Source of the DNA: Taudactylus pleione
Taxonomy: Eukaryota; Chordata; Amphibia; Anura; Myobatrachidae
Length of the DNA stretch: 64,000 nt
NCBI GenBank assembly: GCA_031769625.1
Contig: JAUIMM010000200.1
Location: forward strand, 55,884,001 to 55,948,000
Direction of reading: 5' to 3'
Made by a program: the position numbers and the translations under genes. The notes beneath the pieces are model-generated. The model did not search any database, was not told the DNA's origin, and saw nothing but the letters and a program-made list of their open reading frames with translations. This document shows, piece by piece, positions 32,842 to 43,768 of this stretch (positions are counted from its first letter, which is position 1; each line of letters starts with the position of its first letter).

Positions 32842-35459
32842 ACTTGGTCCTGCCTGCCCTGCATCACCGCCAGCGGGTTGCTTAGGATACCTAAGTTTTT
32901 CCTGGCAGCCCCAGTTGCGGGAGAAAATGAAGAAGGAGCCGTTGACGTGTCACGTTCCGCTTCAGCTGACAGTGTGTTCACCAGCAGGTCTTTGCACCTC
33001 TGCAGGCTTGTGTCGGCCGGAAAGAGAGACACCACATAGGCTTTAAACCTAGGATCAAGCACGGTGGCCAAAATGTAGTGGTCTGATTTCAACAGATTGA
33101 CCACCCTGGAATCCTGGCAAAGCGAATGAAGGGCTTCATCCACAAGTCCCACATGCCGAGCGGAATCGCTCCGTCTTAGCTCCTCCTTCACTTTCTCCAG
33201 CTGCTTCTGCAAAAGCCTGATGAGGGGAATGACCTGACTCAAGCTGGCTGTGTCTGAACTGACTTCACGTGTGGCAAGTTCGAAGGGCTGGAGAACCTTG
33301 CACAACACGGAAATCATTCTCCACTGCGCTTGAGTCAGGTGCATACCCCCTCCTTTGCCTATGTCATAGGTGGATGTATAGGCTTGTATGGCCTTTTGCT
33401 GCTCCTCCATCCTCTGAAGCATATAGAGGGTTGAGTTCCACCGCGTCACAACCTCTTGCTTCAGGTGATGGCGGGGCAGGTTCAAGAGTGTTTGCTGGCG
33501 CTCCAGTCTTTGGCACGCAGTCGCTGAATGGCGAAAGTGGCCAGAAATTTTTCGGGCCACCCAAAGCGTCTCCTGCACGCCCCTGTCGCTTTTCAGAAAG
33601 TTCTGCACCACCAAGTTTATTGTGTGAGCAAAACATGGGACGTGCTGGAATTTGCCCAGATGTAATGCCCGCACAATATTGGTGGCGTTGTCAGATATCA
33701 CAAATCCCCAGGAGAGTCTAAGTGGGGTAAGCCACTGGGCGATGATTTCCCTCAGTTTCTCTAAGAGGTTGTCGGCGGTGTGCCTCTTACTGAAACCGGT
33801 GATACACAGCGTAGCCTGCCTTGTAATGAGCTGGCATTTCTGAGATGCTGCTACTGGTGACGCTGCTGCTGTTGCTGCGTAAGGTGATACATCTACCCAG
33901 TGGGCTGTCACAGTCATATAGTCCTTAGTCTGCCCTGTTCCACTTGTCCACATGTCCGTGGTTAAGTGGACATTGTGTACAACGGCATTTTTCAGGACAC
34001 TGAGGACACTTTTTCTGACGTTTCTGTACAGTCTCGGTATCGCCTGCCTAGTGAAGTGGAATCTAGACGGGATTTGGAACCGGGGACACACTACCTCCAT
34101 CAATTGTCTAAATCCCACTGCACTAATGGTGGATACCGGACGCACGTCTAACACCAACATAGCAGTCAAGGCCTCAGTTATACGTTTTGCTTCAGGATGA
34201 CTGCTGTCGTACTTCATCCTCCTCGCTAAAGACTGTTGGAGGGTCAATTGTTTAGTAAAAGTAGTGGTGTTCCTACTTCCTCTCTGGGATGATGAACGAC
34301 TCCCAGCAGCAGCAACAGCAGCAGCGGCAGCAGTAGGCGTAGCAATGCAGGATCCTCCAGAGGAATCCCGGATAGGAGAGTCAGTCATGCCAGTGACATG
34401 GCCTGCAGGACTACTTCCGATCCTGACTAAGGAGGAAATTGACGAGGAGGGAGTTGACGGTGTGGTTTGCAGGCGCTTGGATACAACAGGACAACGGAAT
34501 TTAGGTGTCCCTGGACTGCTTACGGTCTTAGCCAAAGTTTCTGAACTTGACAGTAACTTTTTATGAACGCGCTGCAGGTGCCGTATAAGGGAGGATGTTC
34601 CTAGGTGGTTGACGTCCCTACCCCTACTTATTTCACCTTTACATATGGTACATATGGCAAGACAGTTGTTGTCCGGATTTGGATAGAAATATTGCCAGAC
34701 CAAAGAGGTGGAATGTTTGGTCTTCTGCCCAGGCATGACCGTGATGGGCTTTTTCATCCCACGGACAACAACTGTCTCCCCCGGAGCCTGATTTAAACAA
34801 ACCACATCACCATCAGAATCCTCCTCGCCAACTTCCTCCTCAGCGCCAGCTACACCAGTATCCTCATCCTGTTGTACTTCAACAGTGACATCTTCAATTT
34901 GCATATCAGCAAGTGGACTGTGGGTGCTCCTTTCAGCACTTGCAGGGGGCGTGCAAATGGTGGAAAGAGCCACCTCTTCTCGTCCAGTGCTGGGAAGGTC
35001 AGGCATCGCAACCACCACCACACTTGGACTCTCCTTGGGGATTTGTGATATCTTCTTAGAAAGCACAGTTCTTCGCTGTGCTTTTGCCAGATTAACTCTT
35101 TTGATTTTTTTAGTGGGAGGAGGGCTTCCATCGTCATGTGAAGCTGAACCACTAGTCATGAACATACTAGGGATCGACCTTAGCCGTTCCTTGCCACTCC
35201 GTGTCGTAAATGGCATATTGGCAAGTTTACGTTTCTCTTCAGCTGATTTAAATGTCTTTTTCAAGGTCATTTTCCTGAACTTTGCCATTTGGGATTGTAT
35301 GTGCCCTCTACTATGACATTGGGCATCGGCCTTGGCAGACGACGTTGATGGCATGTTATCGTCTATGTCATGATTAGTGGCAGCAGCTTCAGCACTAGGA
35401 GGAAGTGGTTCTTGATCTTTCTCTATTTTATTTTTATCGGAGAAAGTTTGGTCCTCCAT
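32820..35459 (-). CDS. hAT transposase, main open frame (879 residues)
   Basis: Cut-and-paste transposase of the hAT superfamily, ZBED-like branch. The N-terminal 250 residues are low-complexity with a basic segment (about 60-135) and an acidic stretch (about 185-225). A BED zinc finger follows: Cys270, Cys273, His294 and His299. The RNase H-like core shows TTDMWTS with the first catalytic Asp at about 502, FVISDNATN with the second at about 590, the CFAH motif (609-612), TRWNST (about 672) and the TREVSS glutamate near 732. The frame has no internal stop, then ends just past KNLGILSNPL...QVWTSGPD. The hATC domain follows in an overlapping frame (32347-32841), so one small frameshift separates the two parts. 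The start at 35457-35459 is supported by the same initiator and first residues in copy 1. The gene is driven, if at all, from the 160-bp array side. Confidence 0.9.
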   Translation of the reverse strand: MEDQTFSDKNKIEKDQEPLPPSAEAAATNHDIDDNMPSTSSAKADAQCHSRGHIQSQMAKFRKMTLKKTFKSAEEKRKLANMPFTTRSGKERLRSIPSMFMTSGSASHDDGSPPPTKKIKRVNLAKAQRRTVLSKKISQIPKESPSVVVVAMPDLPSTGREEVALSTICTPPASAERSTHSPLADMQIEDVTVEVQQDEDTGVAGAEEEVGEEDSDGDVVCLNQAPGETVVVRGMKKPITVMPGQKTKHSTSLVWQYFYPNPDNNCLAICTICKGEISRGRDVNHLGTSSLIRHLQRVHKKLLSSSETLAKTVSSPGTPKFRCPVVSKRLQTTPSTPSSSISSLVRIGSSPAGHVTGMTDSPIRDSSGGSCIATPTAAAAAVAAAGSRSSSQRGSRNTTTFTKQLTLQQSLARRMKYDSSHPEAKRITEALTAMLVLDVRPVSTISAVGFRQLMEVVCPRFQIPSRFHFTRQAIPRLYRNVRKSVLSVLKNAVVHNVHLTTDMWTSGTGQTKDYMTVTAHWVDVSPYAATAAASPVAASQKCQLITRQATLCITGFSKRHTADNLLEKLREIIAQWLTPLRLSWGFVISDNATNIVRALHLGKFQHVPCFAHTINLVVQNFLKSDRGVQETLWVARKISGHFRHSATACQRLERQQTLLNLPRHHLKQEVVTRWNSTLYMLQRMEEQQKAIQAYTSTYDIGKGGGMHLTQAQWRMISVLCKVLQPFELATREVSSDTASLSQVIPLIRLLQKQLEKVKEELRRSDSARHVGLVDEALHSLCQDSRVVNLLKSDHYILATVLDPRFKAYVVSLFPADTSLQRCKDLLVNTLSAEAERDTSTAPSSFSPATGAARKNLGILSNPLAVMQGRQDQVWTSGPD

Positions 35460-35483
35460 TTATGTTATATCGATTTGATATAT

Positions 35484-38400
35484 ACGTGCGGCTAAACACA
35501 GAAAATAATTTTTTTTGGTTTGGACTGGAGTGTACTTTCGGGGGTTACAGCACCCTTTAACGGTCAAGCCAGCCGGCCCTTTACTTATGACACAGGCGCA
35601 CGCTTGGCACTACTTTGTTGATGCACGTGCCGCTACTGCGCACACAATTCACAAACACAGAAAATATTTTTTTTTTTGGTTTGGACTGGAGTGTACTTTG
35701 GGGGTTACAGCACCCTTTAACGGTCAAGCCAGCCGGCCCTTTACTTATGACACAGGCGCACTCTTGGCACTACTTTGTTGATGCACGTGCGGCTACTGCG
35801 CACACAATTCACAAACACAGAAAATAATTTTTTTTTTGGTTTGGACTGGAGTGTACTTTCGGGGGTTACAGCACCCTTAACGGTCAAGCCAGCCGGCCCT
35901 TTACTTATGACACAGGCGCACGCTTGGCACTACTTTGTTGATGCACGTGCGGCTACTGCGCACACAATTCACAAACACAGAAAATAATTTTTTTTTTGGT
36001 TTGGACTGGAGTGTACTTTCGGGGGTTACAGCACCCTTAACGGTCAAGCCAGCCGGCCCTTTACTTATGACACAGGCGCACGCTTGGCACTACTTTGTTG
36101 ATGCACGTGCGGCTACTGCGCACACAATTCACAAACACAGAAAATAATTTTTTTTTGGGTTTGGACTGGAGTGTACTTTCGGTGGTTACAGCACCCTTAA
36201 CGGTCAAGCCAGCCGGCCCTTTACTTATGACACAGGCGCACGCTTGGCACTACTTTGTTGATGCACGTGCGGCTACTGCGCACACAATTCACAAACACAG
36301 AAAATAATTTTTTTTTTGGTTTGGACTGGAGTGTACTTTCGGGGGTTACAGCACCCTTAACGGTCAAGCCAGCCGGCCCTTTACTTATGACACAGGCGCA
36401 CGCTTGGCACTACTTTGTTGATGCACGTGCGGCTACTGCGCACACAATTCACAAACACAGAAAATAATTTTTTTTTTGGTTTGGACTGGAGTGTACTTTC
36501 GGGGGTTACAGCACCCTTAACGGTCTAGCCAGCCGGCCCTTTACTTATGACACAGGCGCACGCTTGGCACTACTTTGTTGATGCACGTGCGGCTACTGCG
36601 CACACAATTCACAAACACAGAAAATAATTTTTTTGGGGGTTTAGACTGGAGTGTACTTTCGGGGGTTACAGCACCCTTAACGGTCAAGCCAGCCGGCCCT
36701 TTACTTATGACACAGGCGCACGCTTGGCACTACTTTGTTGATGCACGTGCGGCTACTGCGCACACAATACACAAACACAGAAAATAATTTTTTTTTGGTT
36801 TGGATTGGAGTGTACTTTCGGGGGTTACAGCACCCTTTAACGGTCAAGCCAGCCGGCCCTTTACTTATGACACAGGCGCACGCTTGGCACTACTTTGTTG
36901 ATGCACGTGCGGCTACTGCGCACACAAATCACAAACACAGAAAATAATTTTTTTTGGGGTTTGGACTGGAGTGTACTTTCGGGGGTTACAGCACCCTTAA
37001 CGGTCAAGCCAGCCGGCCCTTTACTTATGACACAGGCGCACGCTTGGCAATACTTTGTTGATGCACGTGCGGCTACTGCGCACACAATTCACAAACACAG
37101 AAAATAATTTTTTTTTTGGTTTGGACTGGAGTGTACTTTCGGGGGTTACAGCACCCTTAACGGTCAAGCCAGCCGGCCCTTTACTTATGACACAGGCGCA
37201 CGCTTGGCACTTCTTTGTTGATGCACGTGCGGCTACTGCGCACACAATTCACAAACACAGAAAATAATTTTTTTTTTGGTTTGGACTGGAGTGTACTTTC
37301 GGGGGTTACAGCACCCTTAACGGTCAAGCCAGCCGGCCCTTTACTTATGACACAGGCGCACGCTTGGCACTACTTTGTTGATGCACGTGCGGCTACTGCA
37401 CACACAATTCACAAACACAGAAAATAATTTTTTTTTGGTTTGGATTGGAGTGTACTTTCGGGGGTTACAGCAACCTTTAATGGTCAAGCCAGCCGGCCCT
37501 TTACTTATGACACAGGCGCACGCTTGGCACTACTTTGTTGATGCACGTGCGGCTACTGCGCACACAATTCACAAACACAGAAAATAATTTTTTTTTGGTT
37601 TGGACTGGAGTGTACTTTCGGGGGTTACAGCACCCTTTAACGGTCAAGCCAGCCGGCCCTTTACTTATGACACAGGCGCACGCTTGGCACTACTTTGTTG
37701 ATGCACGTGCGGCTACTGCGCACACAATTCACAAACACAGAAAATAATTTTTTTTTGGTTTGGACTGGAGTGTACTTTCGGGGGTTACAGCACCCTTTAA
37801 CGGTCAAGCCAGCCGGCCCTTTACTTATGACACAGGCGCACGCTTGGCACTACTTTGTTGATGCACATGCGGCTACTGCGCACACAATTCACAAACACAG
37901 AAAATAATTTTTTTTTTGGTTTGGACTGGAGTGTACTTTGGGGGTTACAGCACCCTTTAACGGTCAAGCCAGCCGGCCCTTTACTTATGACACAGGCGCA
38001 CGCTTGGCACTACTTTGTTGATGCACGTGCGGCTACTGCGCACACAATTCACAAACACAGAAAATAATTTTTTTTTGGTTTGGATTGGAGTGTACTTTCG
38101 GGGGTTACAGCACCCTTTAACGGTCAAGCCAGCCGGCCCTTTACTTATGACACAGGCGCACGCTTGGCACTACTTTGTTGATGCACGTGCGGCTACTGCG
38201 CACACAATTCACAAACACAGAAAATAATTTTTTTTTGGTTTGGACTGGAGTGTACTTTCGGGGGTTACAGCACCCTTTAACGGTCAAGCCAGCCGGCCCT
38301 TTACTTATGACACAGGCGCACGCTTGGCACTACTTTGTTGATGCACGTGCGGCTACTGCGCACACAATTCACAAACACAGAAAATAATTTTTTTTTGGTT

Positions 38401-39026
38401 TGGACTGGAGTGTACTTTCGGGGGTTACAGCACCCTTTAACGGTCAAGCCAGCCGGCCCTTTACTTATGACACAGGCGCACGCTTGGCACTACTTTGTTG
38501 ATGCACATGCGGCTACTGCGCACACAATTCACAAACACAGAAAATAATTTTTTTTTTGGTTTGGACTGGAGTGTACTTTGGGTGTTACAGCACCCTTTAA
38601 CAGTCAAGCCAGCCGGCCCTTTACTTATGACACAGGCGCACGCTTGGCACTACTTTGTTGATGCACGTGCGGCTACTGCGCACACAATTCACAAACACAG
38701 AAAATAATTTTTTTTTTGGTTTGGACTGGAGTGTACTTTCGGGGGTTACAGCACCCTTAACAGTCAAGCCAGCCGGCCCTTTACTTATGACACAGGCGCA
38801 CGCTTGGCACTACTTTGTTGATGCACGTGCGGCTACTGCGCACACAATTCACAAACACAGAAAATAATTTTTTTTTGGTTTGGACTGGAGTGTACTTTCG
38901 GGGGTTACAGCACCCTTTAACGGTCAAGCCAGCCGGCCCTTTACTTATGACACAGGCGCACGCTTGGCACTACTTTGTTGATGCACGTGCGGCTACTGCG
39001 CACACAATTCACAAACACAGAAAATA
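35484..39026. repeat. 22-copy, exactly 160-bp tandem array upstream of the hAT transposase
   Basis: ATGCACGTGC (or ATGCACATGC) occurs at 35621 and every 160 bp to 38981. Unit landmarks are CACACAATTCACAAACACAG, a T/G run, GGAGTGTACTTTC, CACCCTTTAACGG, CAAGCCAGCCGGCCC and GGCGCACGCTTGGCAC. A partial unit lies next to the gene start (35484). Each unit has the same 70-residue open frame only because the sequence is repeated. A four-unit higher-order repeat spans 37381-38020 and 38021-38660. Confidence 0.97.
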
Positions 39027-39961
39027 TATTATTTTTTTAGCACTTGGGGGGAGCACCCCTGATGGACAGAGCACCCCCTGGACAACACTACAGCACCCCT
39101 TTAGGACTGGGACACTGCACAGGACTTTGGAGTGGACACAGCCCCTATGGAGAACTGACTGCACAACACAGTCCAGCCTGCCCCTATGGACTTTGAAGTA
39201 GTGGACACAGCCCCTATTAACAACAGCAGCACAGCACAACACAGCCAGCCCCTATGGACTTTGAAGTAGTGGACAACAGCAGCACTACACTACACTACAC
39301 TACACAGCCCTAACTCCCACCCTCCCTCTTCACTGTCCACAGCCGAGTGAGAAAATGGCGCCGACGCGGGTACCTTATATAGGATCCAAAACCCGCGAGA
39401 CTCGGAAGGCGGGATGATGACGTTTTGCCTCGATTTCAGATCCGAGTCAGGCGGGAAAAGTCGAGCCTGATTCGGATCGGACTCGGATCGGGGGGGCTCG
39501 GATTTCAGAAATCCGAACCCGCTCACCCCTAATATGTTCATTAAGTAACATATCTCAGAATATAAGGACATACAAGGGATCTCAAAATGGACAGCAGTGA
39601 CTCTCTGTAACCCCTCTATATGACCTCAGATAAGGAATATTACTAGAATGGTTAAGTGCTACAGGCATTATAAATATCCCATAAAATAATATAAAAACAC
39701 ATTAAAAATTACTCAAAAAACTATAAAACATATAACTGATGAAAGTGCATCAAAATTAATATAATAAAACCAGAATAAAAAGAACACTGACACTAGGCAT
39801 TATAAAACCTTACAAAAATATATACTTTAAAAAAATAATGAATAATAGAACAACAATATTCGGCATCCTAAGACCTCAAAGGAACCTTTTGTCTCAAAAT
39901 AATCTAAAAATACAAAAATCCATAAAATATATTTATATATATAGAAAATACTCCTAATAAG

Positions 39962-40154
39962 TAGGGATGTGCAGGCTCGGATTAGTTCGGATTTTCCCGC
40001 CAAGTTCGGAAAATCTTTCATGCACTTTTGTCCAGGAATGATGATGTTTGTCCATGAAAGATGACGTTTTGCCTCTTTCTGAGACATGATTTTTGGCGGG
40101 AAAAATCCGAACTTGGCGGGAAAATCCTAACTAATCCGAGCCTGCACATCCCTA
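39962..40154. mobile_element. 193-bp hAT MITE, perfect 8-bp TSD
   Basis: CTAATAAG at 39954-39961 and 40155-40162. Both ends read inward TAGGGATGTGCAGGCTCGG, and the terminal repeats extend over 45 bp through GGATTTTCCCGCC. Non-coding; inserted in the Penelope 3' region. Confidence 0.93.
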
Positions 40155-40330
40155 CTAATAAGGTGCGTCAAACATAATAAAACCAGGATAAGAAGAACAA
40201 TGACGCTATATAAATTAACATATACCTTATACCGTATATAAATTAACATATACCTTAAAAAATAAATAATAAAACCAGGATAGGAAAAAACAATGATTGG
40301 AAAAACAATGACATTCGGCATCCTAAGAAC

Positions 40331-41115
40331 TCAAAGGGACCATTTGGTCTTAAAATCTAAGTTTGAGCCTTTGGGATCACGGGTACATAAATTAAAAATA
40401 GTTCTCATTTCTGTTCTAGCTAAACGTTCTTTGATATCATTCTTCCTCCAGTAATTATGAACCACATGTATTCCTCAGAAAAAGACAAGATCTGACGTTA
40501 TACATTCATGTTTTTCCTTAAAATGTGCAGAAATACCATGGGTAATAAGGCCCTTTTTAATATTACATATGTGTTCCGACATCCTGTCTTTCAATTTTAG
40601 TGTTGTACGTCCTACATACTGTTTATTGCATTTACATTGTAACAAATAAAACACGTTTTTACTATGACAAGTTATAAAATCCTTGATCTAAAAAACCTTC
40701 TTGTTGTGACTTTAGGTATATTTTGTAATTATGGGGTCTTTACTTTAGCAACTTTTACACATGAGACACGATCCACACCTGTAAAAGCCTTTAGATTTAA
40801 TCGATTTAACTACCTGTTGTGTGTCAATTGCACTTTTTTACTATATGTTTTCGTAAATTGTCCGACTTTGATAAATAAATGTAGGTTTCTCCTGAAGGTA
40901 GTGGTTTATAATAGGATCTTTAAGAAGTAGTCCCCAATGTTTTCTTATGATCTGTTCCAATACTTTATATTGGCTATTATAGTTTGTTATAAATGGTATG
41001 CCTAGGTTATATTCTTTTTCTTTAGGGTTCAAGATTCTTGGTTCTATAAGTACTTTTCTATTACAAACCGCATATTTCTGATAAAACTTCATCTGGCTTA
41101 TACCCTTTTCTTCTG
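40331..41115 (-). pseudogene. Penelope-like element ORF remnant: linker plus GIY-YIG endonuclease
   Basis: Penelope-like elements encode a reverse transcriptase followed by a GIY-YIG endonuclease. On the minus strand the remnant shows the post-RT linker (YNLGIPFITNYNSQYKVLEQ, then IIRKHWGLLLKDP, ending at a stop at 40841). In another frame comes a cysteine motif, GFYRCGSCLMCKSC, and then the endonuclease hallmark FYLLQCKCNKQYVGRT. DRMSEHICNIKKG, HGISAHF and the conserved tail (RTIFNLCTRDPKGSNLD) follow, to a stop at about 40331. Several frameshifts separate the parts, and the RT catalytic core is absent. The CxC before YVG and the upstream Cys motif suggest a Neptune-like branch; that finer placement is inference. 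Confidence 0.8.
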
Positions 41116-42811
41116 GGCGGTGGTGCAGGGTCTTGGAGAACGGCGCTGGGCACGGTGAGTCAGCGCAGACTGGGAACCTCCAGCTGGAGGCAGGTGAAAG
41201 CGGGTAACACTGACAGCGCTGCCGCGCTGTAGACTGCTGGGCGCAGCCATGTTGGATTTGGTCAGGTGTCTGTTTGGGCCAATCAGCTTGCAGCATGGTC
41301 AGGGAAGGCTAGTAACCTATCCTGCGCAACCTGAGGGTACTAAAGGGCTGTCCAGAAGTCCTTTGGTTGCCAGTGCAACGTCTATCACAGTGTATGCTGT
41401 GAGCTAGTTCCCTGTGCTCCCTTGCTCCTTGAGCCGTAGTTCCAGTGTGTTCCAGTGCATTCCTAGCATAACCTGCATCGGTCTAGCTCCCGAGCACCTA
41501 CTCACCTCCTGAGACCCGCCACCTGCTGGTCGTCCAACCGACCCCGGTCCGCTGAGTTTTCCTGCCTTACCTCGGCTACATCTTGCCCTACATGCTTCCT
41601 GACACCTCATCCTATTCATGAGTCATGCCCCGCTACGACCGGCTGCCTTCCAGTATCAGACAACACCACCTCCTTCTCCATCCTACTCCACTCCGGGTCC
41701 AGCTCCACGCCACCCAGTGACAAAAGTAAAGTAAGGAGAAGCACAAGAGGGTAGAGGGCCCTGCTCGTAAGCGCTTACATTCTAAAGGGGAGGGACAGAC
41801 AAACAGGTGTGACACAGATGGGGTAGACAGGGAGGAAGGAGCAAGTGGCAGCAAGTTAAGATGAGAGCTGGAAGACTTTGATGAAGTAGTGGGTCTTGAG
41901 AGCCGTTTGATGGATTGTAGAGAGGTGGAGAGTCTGATGGGACTTTTACTTACATTGGACCACACGCGTCTGAGTGTACTATCTAAAGTGGTGCTGTAGC
42001 TCTACTTGTTGACTTTGGAAATGGCTGACAACTCTGTTTCTCAAATATGTAGCTATCATACACAGATTTCCTGTGACCATACCGTTCTGTAGTTACTGAA
42101 CACGGCCTGATGCATATATGGACGTTATTTTAATGTTCACACAGTAGCGATTATCGGTGGATTGTGTATATATCTTAGCCGTAGTGCTGTAATTGAATTA
42201 CGATCAAATGCAGCTACGGTTGTAGTGAGGATTTATATGCAAGTCATTGACAGACAGGGACCATTTTGTGGAAGGTAACAGGGAGTGGCGGAAAAAATGC
42301 GAGTGTGTCGTGACCGTTTTTGGGGTGTGTGATTGACCCAAGGATAAGTCCAGTGTCGCTTAACCAGTCGGTGTGGTTTATTGAGCAAATGACAGTACAG
42401 CAGTACTCACTGTTACACTGGTTGAAGAGCATGAAGCGGAACGGCGTTAAAGACAGATCACCAGCCAGTGACTGTCTTTTGGATGCAGTAGCAGTGTGTG
42501 TGCTGGAACAGCGCTATTGCAGGTAATAGGTTACAGGTCTCAGGAGCTAAGCGGGAGACATCCATCTCCCCCTATGTCAATCATACACAGTGGCAAGATA
42601 GCACTGCGCTTGCACAGTAGTAGGGTCCGACGGCCATCTTGGTAAGGGAATAAAGTGTCATCCCTGGAGGAGCCATGCTGGAGACTGCGTAGACTAATGC
42701 CACATAAAACAGCAAGAGGACACTCTGGTATATGTAGGACCATGATGCCATAAATGCATTTTTATGTCATTACTTGAGTGGTAAAAAATGGCATAATATC
42801 AAGAAAAAAAA
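41116..42811. other. Unassigned sequence, possible LTR-type material
   Basis: 41116-41640 is GC-balanced with CT-rich stretches (CCTGAGACCCGCCACCTG) reminiscent of retroelement leader sequence, but no paired LTR, primer site or domain is visible. 42000-42780 shows nothing recognisable. Confidence 0.3.
41710..41960. repeat. Interspersed repeat shared with 56325-56590
   Basis: GGAGAAGCACAAGAGG, GGGCCCTGCTCG and CTTACATTCTAAAGGG occur here. They recur at 56527-56580 as GGAGAAGCACAAGAGG, GGGCCCTGCTCG and CATACATTCTTTAAGGG. The two sites are clearly copies of one interspersed family. No terminal structure or coding function was identified. Confidence 0.55.
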
Positions 42812-42943
42812 GTTGTAATCCTGGTTTTAGCTATGCCCCTTAGTCACGTTCCTGTTCAGGAATCTGATAATAAAAAGGTTGTAATCCTGGTTTTAGCTAT
42901 GCCCCTTAGTCACGTTCCTGTTCAGGAATCTGATAATAAAAAG
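42812..42943. repeat. Perfect 66-bp tandem duplication
   Basis: GTTGTAATCCTGGTTTTAGC starts at 42812 and again at 42878; the two 66-bp copies appear identical, indicating a recent duplication or assembly artefact. Confidence 0.9.
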
Positions 42944-43139
42944 GTTGTAAAATATAAGTGAATGTGTTAAAGTATGTTCTGTGAGATGCAGTATGTGGAT
43001 ATTCTGGAGATATACTGTGTATGTAACAGGATTTGGATACAGACTTCATGCATCATATTTGTATTGGGTCCACAGCAGGAAAGCAGATTACCATTTGATT
43101 TTTAAAGGTTAAGACGGATGTTTGTATTTTCTGAACTTA

Positions 43140-43688
43140 GGGTCTGATTCAGTACGGATTGCAACTCTGATTTCAATAGCGATTATGCATACAGTCTCAC
43201 TGCGAAGATATGCTAATCCTCTGCAATAGCTATGCCATACGCAGCACAACATAAGGATGCCCACCTTACCTTACACACTTCCGTATTACTTAGCAAGACT
43301 GCAAAACCATCAGTAACATCGAGTACAATCGGAGCCTCACACACAATTGCACAAGCTCTGACATTACTCAGGAATTGCTAACCTCATTGCACGCAGTGAG
43401 TACACAAGCTGCATATGGTATCGCAGTGGATAATTTATGTACGCCCCTGCAACGGCATTGAAACACACTGGCACACCTGCGTTTCACCGACCACCCCCCC
43501 CGTCACCATCCCCAAACGGTACTTCCTGTCAATCACCCTGCAATGGGTCTGCATAGGCACTGCAATCGCAATCGCGATTGCAGTGGACTGTTCACGTACG
43601 TGCACTGCGATGCACATGCATGCGCAGAACGCAGCAATAGGCCGATTGCGTGCGTAATCGCAGTTGCGATCCTTCCTGAATCAGGCCC
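43140..43688. mobile_element. 549-bp Harbinger-type MITE, TSD TTA
   Basis: Termini GGGTCTGATTCAGTACGGAT and GGGCCTGATTCAGGAAGGAT (inward), both followed by GCAACT, with TTA at 43137-43139 and 43689-43691. The 3-bp T-W-A target is the PIF/Harbinger signature. The interior shares blocks with 344-858. Confidence 0.88.
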
Positions 43689-43768
43689 TTAATCAGTACT
43701 TTTACTTTGTAATTGAATAGACACAGACAGTCTTATGTACAGTATATGTCAATTTATTAAAGCACTAT

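Larger units (their letters stand above)
31712..39531 (-). mobile_element. Full-length hAT transposon, 7820 bp, perfect 8-bp TSD
   Basis: ATATGTTC flanks it at 31704-31711 and 39532-39539. Termini are TAGGGGTGTGCACCGG and, inward from the right, TAGGGGTGAGCGGGTTCGG. It encodes a BED-type hAT transposase on the minus strand (32347-35459). Between the gene start and the right end lie 22 copies of a 160-bp repeat, a short 68-bp repeat remnant and a GC-rich end. The TSD is uncorrupted and the gene nearly intact, so insertion was fairly recent. It landed inside the Penelope-like element. Confidence 0.95.
39532..41115 (-). mobile_element. Penelope-like retroelement, 5'-truncated, right of the hAT insertion
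   Basis: The coding remnant (40331-41115) is followed on the minus strand by an AT-rich 3' region. That region contains two diverged copies of the coding end and UTR (shared TTAGGATGCCGAAT at about 40315 and 39862, and TCCTGGTTTTATTAT words), a tandem arrangement often seen in Penelope elements. The upstream boundary near 41115, where the protein match ends, implies 5' truncation. A 193-bp hAT MITE sits inside at 39962-40154. Confidence 0.75.

Noticed and set aside
35484..39026. CRISPR-like array
   Set aside because: Units are contiguous with no unique spacers, inside a eukaryotic transposon.
35515..39201. About 20 near-identical 70-residue open frames
   Set aside because: One per 160-bp repeat unit; a by-product of the tandem array with TTG/ATG starts and no domain.
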